From NCBI GenBank assembly GCA_025331125.1, contig JAOALB010000039.1, positions 62,001 to 126,000 on the forward strand: a DNA stretch of 64,000 nucleotides, written 5' to 3'. Position numbers and translations under genes: made by a program. The notes under the pieces were generated by a model, which saw nothing but the letters and a program-made list of their open reading frames with translations, was not told where the DNA came from and made no database searches. This document shows, piece by piece, positions 1 to 11,816 of this stretch; the first letter of the stretch is position 1, and every line of letters starts with the position of its first letter. This stretch comes from Mycogone perniciosa. Taxonomy: Eukaryota > Ascomycota > Sordariomycetes > Hypocreales > Hypocreaceae.

Positions 1-2447
1 TGAGCAGGACGTGCGCCTTGACTGAGCAATAGATCAACCATTTCTGGGTTTGGTAGTTGGTCCGGACACATTCGGCTGTTTCGGGGGAATATTGCACGAT
101 ACAATAACGGGACTCCCGGAGCCTTCAATGCCTGGGGCAATTTCTCTTTGACGTAAAGTCGCAGGTCCTTCTGAACCATCAGACCGACGAAGGAGTCACC
201 ATCTATATTCAACGCGCTATTGCCTGGACGACAGCCATGAGCCATCACACGTTGAAGCTCATCCAGCAATGCCACCTGAGCGACCCCCCTCCTCTCCTCC
301 AGCTTCTTGGCGTAGAATGTCATGTCGTCTAGGAGCTCCCAGAGTTCATCTTCATATATAGCCGCAAGAGGCCAACTATCTTGAGCAATCGACGCGGCCT
401 TGATCACTTTGAGTAGACTGTGGCAGATGAACTCCTCGGGATCAAATGGCTTCTTCATCTTCTGCCTCAACAGCAATTGCGTTTCCTCGAGCGCAAGGAA
501 ATCCCTCACCGTCCTGTGGAGAAAGTCCACCTGGTGTTCCGTCATCTCCTGCGCCTTTTGTGGGAGCGTTCGTGGCGTTCTGATTTTGATGAATTCCGGA
601 CACCGTACTTGAATCCCGGCCTCCGCCTCCTGTGACCTCTTGACACATTCCTCCTCGCTCCACGGTTTTATTTCCGCCCTTAATGCACTAGAGCTGTCGC
701 CGCCGATGAAGGAGTACACAATCACGTACATGGGTTCAACAGCGTGCTGGGCGACCTGGAGGATCTGAGCCGCCTCTTCTTGGTACTCATCCCCTACCGA
801 TCCCAGCATCCTTTCGAACATCGAATTCAGTGTCTTGGGAATCTTTTGAAATCTCTCCTGTAACTCGGTCATTCGGTCGTGATTGCCAAGCCCCTGGAGA
901 AGGCTTTCGATGACGAGGTAGACCCAAAGGAATACGCCATTGGAGTCCTTCACTATTTCCTCCACGAGCTTTCTAAGACGTTCTTGATCATCCAGTGACT
1001 TCGTGGCACTGACGTAGACGTTTCCCCTTTCAAACTTATCTTGCACATATCTCCGAATGTCGTCGTGGTTCTCGTTATGGACGTATAGTTTGTGGTTCTC
1101 GGATTGACCGAATTCCTGCTCGAAGGCATGCCACGGCCTGCTAGAGACACACAATTTGATGCCCGATAGCTTCGAGAGCGTCTTCATAACGTGGATTATC
1201 TCCTTCACATGGCTGCCAATATCGTTTTCGTTGCGAGTGCCTGCGTTACCCTGGTACTCATCCAGGCCGTCAATAAAAAAACAATACATGGGCGCACTCG
1301 AATCGAGGACCAAGTTTTCGAGTGTTTTCAACAAATCATCGCGACTCCAGGGTCGGTTTATGCCCCCTTCCCATCTTGAGGCACCAGCGGTGCGAATAGA
1401 AGATGGACATTGTCGCAAGATTTCGAACAACAACGACCACAAAAGCCCCTCCTGAGACTTTTGAAGGACCGTCCCTGAATACCAAAAGTAGAAACTGGCT
1501 TTCACCAGGGTCTTTGGTTTGGCCCATTCGAGAAGCGCCTCATCGGTGATGGCATGGGTGCTGACATACTTGGTCAGTGTAGATTTGCCGGATCCAGGAT
1601 CTCCGGTTATCCAGTAAGTGCCGTCGCCATTCTCCAGCCAATCTTTGAAGTGAAGCTTGGGGTCATAAACCCACTTCAGCGTGTCTTTGTGAGCGCCTAC
1701 GATGTCCTCCTGTCGATGTAGCATGCCGTCGAAGCGAAGACTATCAAGGATAGCATGCTCCTTTCTCAAGGAATGGACTCGTTCTGTCCAGTTGAAGAGT
1801 TGAGAGGCTATCTCTTCAAGATCCCGACAATGGCTCGACTCAATCGCAGTGACAACCTTTCTCCCGATTTCCTCGATATCATCGGCGTTGGTCATCCTGA
1901 GGCTTCGATTTTCGTCCAATATTCTCAAAATCGCACCCTCTATCTTTGACTGTCGGCCACTAGGAATATGCCAGTTAGTCGCACGAATAACAACGTCGTT
2001 CATCTCATGAAAACATACTTTATATAAGCAAGAAGGTGCCCGAGCAAAGACTGCTGCAGTTTATCCAGCTCCGTATTCTTCTTGTCCATATCATCCACCT
2101 GCTGCGCTCTAGTCACGACTTTCGCAGCAGTCCTGAGAAAATGCGACTTGCTCTTCACACCCTTACGATTAACAAGACCTTGGAGTTCCCTGGCCAACTT
2201 CTGACACCTCTCTCCTACTTGCCGGATTTTCTCTTTCGGTGGGTGTCAATCCATGAAGAACGAAGGAGCTGGTCGCGACAGCCATGTTCTCCATCATGTC
2301 TTCGAGTGAACCTCGAATCTCCTGGTCCTTGACAATGATCCCCAGGGCGGATGAACGGGCCTCCTTGGTTTTTCTATAGACATTCCTGACACAAACAGTG
2401 AATTGGAGGATATTCCCAACCAAAGTCACGACTGTGAAAGGGTCCAT
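1..2447 (-). CDS. NLR-type NACHT protein with ankyrin start (partial, runs off left edge)
   Basis: Fungal STAND/NLR protein, probably a cytosolic signalling or non-self-recognition ATPase. Starting at 2447 (MDPFTVVTLVGN) there is an alpha-helical N-terminal domain like those that open many fungal NLRs. An intron at 2018-1960 has a GTATGT donor, ACTAAC branch and TAG acceptor. Downstream is a NACHT domain with Walker A GDPGSGKST (about 1600-1575) and Walker B YCFFIDGLDE (about 1285-1255). After it come the segment FLHRTVRDFLALEE (about 525-485), common behind fungal NACHT domains, and near the edge an ankyrin-like PEMVDLLLSQGARP. The frame is open from 1959 to base 1, so the C-terminus lies outside. 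Within the first exon the frame changes by one base near 2234-2236, in an A-run. Removing one A gives the continuous LTPTEEKIRQVGERC typical of the family. It may be an assembly error or a real disabling mutation. Confidence 0.85.
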
Positions 2448-3198
2448 GTTGGATTTTGTGGATCAGTGTCGTGGCGATGCCTTCATTAACCAATGTCCAA
2501 GGAACAAAATAGACTCGCTCGGAAGAAAACAGAACAAGGGGGAAAAATTGAGGATTTAAAATATGATATGAGCAGTCTGCATGCAATTTAGACGGGTATC
2601 AAGAGGGCGATGGTGATAAGACAGGTGAGGGTGGAATACATCTTGATCTTCAACCACCTTGGGCATAATTGCATAGAAAACCCAATGCCAGCAAAGAAGA
2701 ATGCCATGTCAGCCTGCATAATTATTCTTCCAGTAGCAGCGACGCTCCTCCGCCGCGAGGATTGACCAATACAAAGGCAATTGCATTCATAGGACGAGTA
2801 ATGGCTTTAATATGGGAGAGGGGAATATACAGGGAGAGCCGCAAGGATTGGTGCATCTTCCATTATTGGCCCGACTTTCAGGAGCGGATGCTTAAATAAT
2901 GCCCTGACGCCGACTGATTTGTTCGAGAGCAAAGTTAAGATATTATAATGTAGCTACCGATATCTATGCTATGTATTATATAAATGAATAAGATCCATCT
3001 CATATGGCTTGGTAACAGACTTCCAGGCCTCTTGCAATATCAACCGCCATCAGATAGATAGATGTTAGTATAAAATCCTTCGTAACCCAACATGCACTGG
3101 CTTTGAACCCAGTCCAAAAGCCTTATGCACCCAAATATATGGCATCAATCTCGTGAATCCCGTTTCCCAGACACAATAAGTCCATTCCCAAGACTAGA
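2448..3198. other. Intergenic, no gene seen
   Basis: Upstream of the NLR start and downstream of the methyltransferase stop. Open frames are short and lack family resemblance. AT-rich around 2940-3000. I see no RNA gene. Confidence 0.6.
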
Positions 3199-4700
3199 CT
3201 AATAAACAGACTGCGAAAAATCACTTCCCTCTCTCTTCTGCCCGTAGCAGACGCAGAAATTGATGTGTCGATGGATGGAATTATCATCCAGACTCGTCCT
3301 GGCAGCGGCAACCATGGCCGCTCGTTCCTCTTTCGTCATGTTTAAAGCCACAAGCGGTTTCGCAGCCAAGGCCTCGAGCGAATCGCTCAGTATTGTCTTC
3401 ATAAAAACACCAAGGGCACGCAAATGCTTGTCGCGCGGCCACGTTGAAACCGGGACCTTCTTGGTGATGCAATGAATGTTTGTAAAGCCGGCTCTTTCTA
3501 GTCTTCCCTCGAGATCACCGAGTCTGAATTTATTAAAGCCATATACGCGCATGCCATCTTCTACGGTCTCGTTAAATACTCGAAGAGGGTCGTCATCTGT
3601 CATGGTGCCATCGTCGCAATGAATCTGGGGGATGAGTTCGTGGAACTCAACCCAGCCGCCATTCCTAACGTGTCTGCCCTAGCCATCAGCAACATGTTCG
3701 CGGCCAGGTTGGCACGTATGATGAGAAAAGAGACTCACGGGTAGATTTTCCCGAGAAGGGCATCCGGGTTACGTAGAGCACCTGTCATTTGTCTGAAGTG
3801 AATCAGGTCGTATTCCGAGCCATGGAGCCACTCGGGCTCCTCGCAATCCTCAATAAACATCCGTACGTTGATAGGAACGCATGCTGGCTGGATTGGTGAA
3901 AGATCGGTGCCAATGACATTGGCGTTTGGGTACCGGTCAGCCACTGTGTAAAGACGGTCAGCCATGTATCAAGCGGCGATGAATACTTTGAGGATGCTCG
4001 GGGTAGCAATACCATCTATAGCCCAAGTTCCTGTTCAAGGTCCAGTTAGCATGCAAACAGTCCGGCCCACGCAGGCATCAACCCCCACGAATAGAGAACT
4101 CACCAGTTCCAGTTCCGATATCAATGATCTTTTGAGGTTGCGCGCCAATGTTGGAATAAAATAGATGTCCCCCCTGTGAAGACAGGTTGGTCAGCCGTGG
4201 AGAATCCTCGTTGGAAAACACCGACGCTAGCTAGCCACGCATACCATCAATTGGAGGACCATGGCATGCACCGTTTCCTCCCTCCGGCGCTCAACTTCGT
4301 CGTTCGGTAGGGGGTAGATGCCTCTCCTGAAGCCATGATATCGGCGGCCGTGTACGACCTCGTCCTCATAAATGCTGGGAGGCAGGGATGTGGAGCAGCC
4401 AGAGGCGAGATCCCAACGCCCATTCTGGAAAGCGCTCTCCGTGTCATCATCATCACCGCCGCCGTCGTCGTCACCGTCATCACCGTCGTCGTCGTCGTCG
4501 TCTGTTTCTAGAAGATCGAAGTCGTCCGTCTCGTGGCCGACAACCGTTGGTGCCGTGATGCTCGTGGCATCTGTACCCGTCGCTGTTGACACCACAGAGA
4601 AGGTGTCATCGTCGTCATACATGGTGCCCTGCGAAGAGTGTGGATAAGGGTTCAAATCTTTACTCATTCGGTTGCCTCGTATGGAGGTACTCCGTACCAA
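3199..4700 (-). CDS. SAM-dependent methyltransferase, LaeA/UMTA-like family
   Basis: Class I methyltransferase of the large fungal family that includes LaeA, a velvet-complex regulator of secondary metabolism; many members have unknown substrates. Exons read from the sequence: 4700-4245, 4173-4104, 4030-4013 (only 18 nt), 3943-3739 and 3664-3199, giving 404 residues; an inner ATG at 4667 (MSKDLNPYPHS) is an alternative start. The N-terminus is disordered with a long Asp/Gly run (4510-4440). Then come YHGFRRGIYPLPNDEVERRR, typical of the family, the SAM-binding loop IIDIGTGTGTWAID, the acidic strand NVIGTDLSPIQP, YDLIHFRQMTG, and GGWVEFHELIP after the last splice. All junctions keep frame and have consensus ends, such as gtgagt/AACAG with a GCTAAC branch. 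It could be any member of the family rather than LaeA itself. No biosynthetic core gene is adjacent. Confidence 0.87.
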
Positions 4701-6164
4701 CGGTCAGCACCAAAGTGGAACCTCTAAGACGCGCCACTGACGATTGATGGTTCGTTTGACGGCGCTACCAGTGCCCTGGGCCAGAAACCATGTTCTGGGC
4801 CAAAGCGACAGACGGGGGCAAGGGGGGTTAGTATGTATATATTGCTCGCACGCGTGCGAGTGACGGATAACTGATGGAGGATGAAGGAAGCATCACATGG
4901 CCCTGGACGCATGTGTCAAGCAAACGAGCGGCCATCAATTGCTGTCTCGTTTGGTCCTCTCTGAATGGCCCCGGCTGTCGCTGCAAAGTGAAAAGCTTCT
5001 TGCCACGCTAGAGGACGGTACTATTCCGTACGAAGCACGGAGTACTCCATAGCATGTTCTCGTAGAATTTAGGAGGCCGTTGAAAATGGGGCTTTTAGTA
5101 CGAAGAACAGGGGGGATTTGAAGAGTGGACCAGGCACTCCGTAATCCGGGCAGCCATGGGTATGGGTAATCAGTCCATGACTCGGCAGCTTCATTGCCGA
5201 GAAGGCAGTTGGTCGAAATGCTGAGTCGTCGACCGTCCGACGAAGATGCTTCGATCCAACTTTTGCTCCCTTGTCAGGACAGTACAAGCAGGTACTCCAC
5301 TCCGTCCATATGACAAAGACCTCGAGCACAGGCACCAATTGATGCAAGAGGCGCCATGTTCTCTCTGGCCGTTCATCACAGCCGGCCACATTCGCAAGGC
5401 CAGGAAGAGCTGGGCCGATATCATTGGTGAACGTCTGCTGCATGGAGTTTTCGACTGCGCATTTCATTGCTTCTCTGGTACAAGTCCAGGGCCTTTCGTT
5501 GCACACGAAAAAGAGGAGCCGGGCCCGTGACACTGGACAGACTGCCACCCTGCAGGCGTGTGCATATGGCCGTAGGTACTTCGTGGTTATGCACTTCTAT
5601 ACGGAGTACGGAGTAGTACTCGAGTACTTCGTAGTGAGGCGCCCTTTCAAGCCCCGCTGACGCTGAGTCGCTAACACTGGACGGACATGCTGTTTGGCCT
5701 CTATTAATATCAATCACTCGAAACGCCCGCTCTGTTCGTATTTGAGACTGCTCGGTCTGATCGGGCTCTGAAGCATCGTAGCAATAGTGCTCGAAGTAGT
5801 AGTAGTAGAAACTGACAGTCGAGGGTGTTGAGACCCAAAGACCCTCTTCAGCCCTCCGCTCCGAAAAAATGGCAAACGGACCCTCCCGGCACTATCCGAG
5901 ATCTACCCGTATTAGGTTTCTGATCGGGTGGCCTTTTGTTCCTGAGTTGATAGTACTAGGTAGTATGGGCATGTCGGGGATCTGGAGTCGTATGTCGGTA
6001 GACATCGTTTTTCTACCAGCGACGTACTCATACTCCATAGCAGCTATATATGGCGTTGGAGAATCCAGCATTCTTCCTTGGTTTTAGCCATTTTAGTGCT
6101 TTGTTTTACGAGCTTACCCGGCGCCTTCCGTGCTCCTCCCCAAAGCATCTTGCTACCAGCCAGG

Positions 6165-6194
6165 GTAGTGGTAGTAGTAGTAGTAGTTAGTAGT
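6165..6194. repeat. GTA trinucleotide microsatellite
   Basis: Imperfect run of GTA units ending in GTTAGTAGT. It is seen directly and lies outside any gene. Confidence 0.8.
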
Positions 6195-7142
6195 CAATGC
6201 CGGGGGGGGAAAGTGGTATCAACAGGGGTGGTTTTTTTCTTTTTTGTGGCCCTGCAACAACGTTTGTCGAGTCGCTGAGTGGTGGTTTTTTGGCTGTTTA
6301 CGCCGAACTCGCACATTTAGCCCTTGGCAACAACATTCGTCAAGTCAATAATATGTACGGAGGCCTTCTGTGGTACGAGTACTGGTGGATATCCTGCTGA
6401 TATCGATTACTACTGCTTGTCATGCTTACACGATGCTTGTATAAGGTATAATAAGATAGGGCATGCGGAGTACGGAGCACTACTCCTCCGTACCGCCAAG
6501 GCATTTGATGTCTCTTCTCGAATATCAAGCTGGAGCCTGCTTGCCATCAGAATGTGTGCCCTACTAATGTAGGTACTACCTACTAGTACTGGAGCTTAAT
6601 ACTCCTACTACTACGGAGTACTGCTACTACATATGCTAGTGCTCTGTGCAGTACTCCGTACATAATGTACGAGTACTTACTTTCCTGTACGGAGTAGTGC
6701 TCACTGCCTTTGCCGAATCTTGGTTGCAATTGCTTCGTACTCAGTGTGCTCATCCCCCGTTGGCGTGAGCATTTAGAAGGGCTTGGCCAGACCTTTGCCC
6801 TATGACAATCTCACATGACTTTGGATCAAATAGCCGGGGGGGGGGGTCCGTTGCCTATGAAGATTTCATACTCCGTAGACGTAGCAATACGTAAGTGGTA
6901 TTGGCCATACGCCCGGAAAGATGTAGTTATGTGGTACCCCGTACGGAGTACCACGATAAAGAAATACATATTGAGGGGCCGGTATCATGGAAGGCAGCAG
7001 TCATTAAGTCATTATCCACTTGGGTATTAGTCAATGAAGATGTCTCTGTGGGCAGGTTCCCAAAAGAGGCCCAACTGTCATCACCGCCATATCTCCTCTC
7101 CTCTCTTCTCCATCTCTTCTTCTCCCCTTCTTCTCCTCTGGC

Positions 7143-7165
7143 AACCAACCAACCAACCAACCAAC
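7143..7165. repeat. AACC tetranucleotide repeat
   Basis: Nearly six consecutive AACC units directly after a CT-rich tract. Noncoding simple repeat. Confidence 0.9.
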
Positions 7166-9209
7166 AGCGTATGACCATTCTGGGGCCCATTATTGTGGCC
7201 CATTTGCACCTGCATGCCATGCTTCTCCTTTGTGATGAGTAATATGCGTGCTGCCCATTAGCAGCTTCTTGGCAGCCTCTTAGCAGCTCTTCTTAAAACT
7301 ACTGCCTGCCAGCCTCTTCTGGGGCAGTTTGTTCTGATATGTGATCTTGTCCAGTCCATTCCTATTCTCCTGGCGAACTCTGCCTCGGTTCGCCCCGCCA
7401 AATGCGGCTCAACTTTCTAGTCTCGAGTCCGAGTTCTAGCTTCGGCTTCAATTGCTTCTCCAGGCCCGTGCGGATAGTCCTCAATGCTGCTCTGCTGCTT
7501 AGATCTGGCCTGACCCGATGATTGTGGACAGGGATCGACAAGGTGCCTTGGCTCCTCCTAGTACCGAGCACTGTTAACGCCCTCTTACTTATCACACTCC
7601 TCTTCTGTCAACTTGGGGCGTCTTTCTCCAGCCCGTCTTACGACAACCAACCCACCCGAGCCAATGGCCATCTAGAAAAATTGGTGCCTCGTACCAAGGC
7701 CAAGGCTGTTGTCGATGATGCGCCGGTTTGCGCGCGCTTTCGATGAAAGGAGCAACTCCACGTTCATTTCGGCTTCGCCGCTAAACGCCCGTGTCACAGT
7801 CGATGCACACCCACAAGGTGTGTCAGACATGACTGACGTGACTGACGTGACGTGCGACTATCCATCAGCCAAGGAACGCCTAAGACCGCCGCAATGCCGC
7901 CTCTTCCTGCTCAACGCCTGGCTTGATTGGGGGGTTACCATTGAGGTGTTCAGCCCATCACATTGTGTTGTCTCATCACTCACGAGTCCGCCTGAGAATG
8001 GCAGCTAATCAAGCCCAAAGGGTGGAAGAGAGGATCGGGCGATCAACCAGCAAAAAGAGCGGCCGCAGCAGCCATGGATGAAGGAGCACCGCAGCCATCT
8101 GACCATCCGGCTCTCCCAGCCTTCCGATGTTGTCTAATGCTGTCCAGCTTATTGCTCCTTCTCCGCAATTCAACAACCTTGATCGCCAATGATGCCGTAC
8201 CCTGCCAAGGATGAGCAAGCATGGACAATCGAGCTTCTCTTAACCATTACACAATACGGCGGATGGAAGCGATCAATTCTCCGAGGGTCCGTCGCAGGCC
8301 TATTCCATGCTGGATTGGGCGAAATCCGGCCAGCATGGTTGGCTATTATGTACTCGTACTAATCAAGCCAACACGCATGTTTCTTCCCACTCGGTTCGAT
8401 GGGCCCTAGCTATACGCACATCCTAGGCACATACGCATACTATTATTGTCATGGCTCTCTTGCTTGAATCCAGATCCTTTCTTTTTCATACGCACACCAC
8501 CTGTTGCTCCCCGCAATTATGTCATGCATTACTACTTGGACCCTGCGAGGAAGAGTGCTTTACACCCTCCTCACCTCTTTTTTGATATACGTAATTTTGC
8601 AGCTCTTTCCTGTCTTGTCTCCGTGTCCCTCCTCAGTGCCCAAAAGACATTGTTCAAGGCCCCGTCTCCACTGCAACATGGCATAAGTGCCCATCCACAC
8701 TTGGACCGCTGTTCTTTCGGCCGAGCCCTAGTAGGGCTTTGCGTTCTGTGTTCTATGTGTCTATGTGCTCCGTTCTACGGAGTGCTCAGTGTGTGCGTAC
8801 GGGTGTAGTTTGACAATCATACCCCCAAGACTGAACGATACCCCAGCGTCTACCCCCGTTGCCCCCCTTGATGCCTAACCTGGTCCTGTCTTGGTCGTTC
8901 GTTCTTCCGATGGCTGGCCCTGTCTCGTGTCACACACGCCTCCGACAGGGCTTTGGACATCAGAATGGTGTCTACATGCCGTTACAAAACTCTCCATTTT
9001 TGCTCCTTCAGCTCCCCCCTTCTCCCCCCTTTCCCCTCCCCCTCTCTTGGAATTTGAATCCCGGTTTTATCTTTTCTTCATGGTTAATTCCCAGTCCCTG
9101 GTCTACGGCCCCTGGTTGAGTTCGTCGTTTGAGGCTGCGTCGTCCTCCAGACTACTGGTTGTCTCATACCCATTCTGCTTTTCCTCTAGCCATTCCAGCC
9201 ACCACCGTC

Positions 9210-10556
9210 ATGAGTTCTTCCTCCCGCAAGTCACGCATGGCGACCAGTGTGGCAAGGGTCATGTACACCAATGCCGTCTACTTCCCCAGCAGTCGTATAT
9301 ATCGAGGGGACTCACCTGGTATGCTAAACTACAGTTGCATCAACCACGTGTACTATGCCTATGCCAATGTAACTGCGGACGGCAGCGTATTTGTGAGTTT
9401 GTTCATGTCTGGGGGGCTTCAGGGTACATTTGATCTCTAAAACCAGCACCGGGGAAAATGACAAGGCTATTACACCCATATCAGATGGTTCAGCTGCTAA
9501 CTCGGGATGTGACCAAGCTGGGCGATGAGTGGGCCGATGCAAGAGCGCCAGTGGATGGTGTTCAGGGTGGCTTAGGATCCCTGATGCACCTCAAGCAGAA
9601 ACATCCTCACCTACAGGTCGTTTTGTCTATTGGTGGCGGTGCCGCGTCCGAGATATATCCCATTGTTGCGTCGAGTACACTCCTCAGAGATAACTTTGCC
9701 CGCTCAGCCCTGGGGCTTGTTGAAGCCTCTGGTCTAGACGGAATTGACAGTGAGTAGAAGTTGGATGGAGACATGCGTACGCAGGATACGTGTGAAAGAG
9801 CTGGATTGCTGACCATGTATGGTGTAATTAGTCGTCTGGGAGTTCCCGTGTGATGCCAAACAGGGACACGACTTTCTAGCTCTGTTGGCGGCCATCCGTA
9901 TCCATCTACCTGACGACCGCTTCATCCTGACGGCGGCTCTACCAGCGAGCAAAGAAGTCTTACAGTTTATCGATTTGAAGACGGCCGCCGAGTACCTCGA
10001 CTTCATCAACCTCATGGCCTACGACTTTTTCGGCCTGTGGACATCGAAAAGTGGCCACCACGCACAGCTCTACGCCATGAGCAAGGACGAGCCTTCAGCG
10101 TCGTCCGGTGTGTCATATCTCATATCCCACGGCGTTCCCGCGAAGACTATACTGTTTGGTATTCCCACATACGGACGAAGTTTCCTTTATTCCACTGGCC
10201 CAGGACAGAACTTCAAAGGTGGTGGAGGCGATGATGGCATCTTTGAGTACAACCAGTTACCGCGCAAAGGGTGCAAGGAGGTTGTAGACAAACGCCACAT
10301 TGCCGCCCAGTGTGTCGGTGCTGATGGAGGATTCGTTACATACGATAACCCCGAGACTGTCAATGCCAAGGCCGGTTTCTGTAAACAGAAAGGATTAGGG
10401 GTTTGTGGAGCTCAGCCTGTCTAGAATTGACTGCAGTGGTACGGTTTGCTAACGCGAGATTCTCAGGGGCTCTTTTATTGGAACGCTCCGGCTGATTCAC
10501 GAGAGCAGTCGAGGAGTCTGATAGCGGCTGGATTCCGCGCTCTGCACACTTCATGA
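9210..10556 (+). CDS. GH18 chitinase, no signal peptide
   Basis: Glycoside hydrolase family 18 enzyme; members hydrolyse beta-1,4-linked GlcNAc in chitin. Exons: 9210-9392, 9518-9749, 9832-10400 and 10467-10556, giving 357 residues. Branch sites CTAAC are visible in the first and third introns. Motifs in order: VMYTNAVYFPSSRIY at the first barrel strand, NHVYYAYANV, the substrate-side VVLSIGGG, catalytic DGIDIVWEFP (about residues 135-144, spanning the second splice), INLMAYDFFG, and GLFYWNAPAD near the end. The N-terminus lacks a hydrophobic signal, so an intracellular role such as wall turnover or autolysis is plausible. Oddity: the canonical DxxDxDxE motif reads D-G-I-D-I-V-W-E. The proton-donor Glu (about 142) is kept, but the middle Asp is Val, which could lower or alter activity. 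Confidence 0.9.
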
Positions 10557-11816
10557 AGAACTTTTTTTCTCCTCCTCCTTTGTTTTAAGTACAACTTATA
10601 CATTCGATCCCCCTTCCGGGCAAGGGGGCTCGTTCTCGTACAGCACGACGTAGCCCGACTGGCGTTGTGGACGAATCAAGAGAACGAGCGTCTCGGCCCT
10701 ATTACAAAGATCCACAGGTACACAACCTTCTCATGGCAGCATCAAAAAATACGGGGGGTGGGTGTTGGCTTGCGTTTAATGATATCCCCTTATAGACTGA
10801 ATAGACGGGGGTTGGCAGCTTTTTGTTCCTTTCGTTTGTCTGGTATCCATAGATCAAAATAATGTTTCATTTTTGTATTCCTGTCAAGACTTGCCAGGTT
10901 GGTATCTCAGTGCCACCACACATGATCGTATCGTCGTGCCCATCTGGTTGGATGGTTCCAGTCAACAACCACTTGGCAATTGCAGCGTATCATCACTTGC
11001 AGACAGGACAGGAAGACGGGTGGCGCCGGCCGAGAGACGTCATCCAGGTTCCATCTAGAGGTCCGCTGGCTGGGGAAGCAAACAGTATTAATTAGGTACG
11101 AAGTACCCCGTTCTGAGTTGGGCAATTGGACTCTGTGCGGATGGTTCTCCATTTGGAGCTCCATACGATGCATACATACATAAAACCGGGTCTGGCGAGC
11201 GTGCGGATTGACTCGATCTGGAAATACTGTCGCCGCCTGCGACATGGGTCCCTGGGAAGTCAGGCCATCTCGTATTTATACGAGTGAGATCGAGATGCTA
11301 CGAGTAGTACGGAGTACTATCTAATATACTACTATACGACTAGTAGTACTTGCATGTCGAGAGGCCATATTTCTACCGGCATGGCCGAAACGGGTTTTTG
11401 GGCGAGGGGGGTAAGATTTTCGGACATGTGAACCTATCGACCTATCGAGGAATCAGACTAGATCGCCCATTGTGAACGACATGGGTAAAAATACGATGGC
11501 CGCTTTGCTAGGACATGTATAGCATTTTGGTTGCAATCCGGAGACTTGTGGCAGTTGGTCTGAATCGCAAAGTCCGAGATACGTATGTATGTGTGCCTCT
11601 CACGTACTGATAAGATAACACCCCAGCCTTTTGAGGGGAGCTTCTATCAACCTTCCATAATGCATGGCAGTCACTCAGCCTCACTGCCTGCAAGACATGT
11701 GCGCGCGCCTTGAAGGCCACATAATAAAACCTCGTCCCTAAAGATGCGCCCCGCGCGGCATCGGTCGCCTTTCCTTGCCTCTTGCATTATCGCCGTCAGC
11801 ATCCCGTCCCAGCACC
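10557..11816. other. Intergenic, no gene seen
   Basis: Holds the chitinase 3' region and the upstream region of the next gene. Palindromic motif copies occur at about 11098-11107 and 11305-11317. No convincing coding frame. Confidence 0.6.

Larger units (their letters stand above)
4701..9209. other. Long gene-free stretch with many short palindromes
   Basis: About 4.5 kb between the divergent methyltransferase and chitinase genes. Frames up to about 180 codons occur, but they overlap each other on both strands and resemble no family I know. The stretch carries many copies of TACGGAGTA/TACTCCGTA and relatives (for example 4687-4697, 5600-5633, 6465-6494, 6649-6690, 6938-6950), a GTA microsatellite, a G-run at 6838-6847 and a pyrimidine tract at about 7085-7140. 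The last few hundred bases should hold the chitinase promoter and leader. Confidence 0.6.

Noticed and set aside
3096..3118. Sequence resembling a tRNA T-arm on the minus strand (ACTGG...TTCAAA...CCAGT)
   Set aside because: Loop length is wrong and no D-arm, anticodon arm or acceptor stem could be paired around it. No tRNA was recognised anywhere in the window.
5069..5717. Overlapping frames of 94-159 codons on both strands
   Set aside because: They overlap one another in several frames, cross palindromic motifs and match nothing recognisable.
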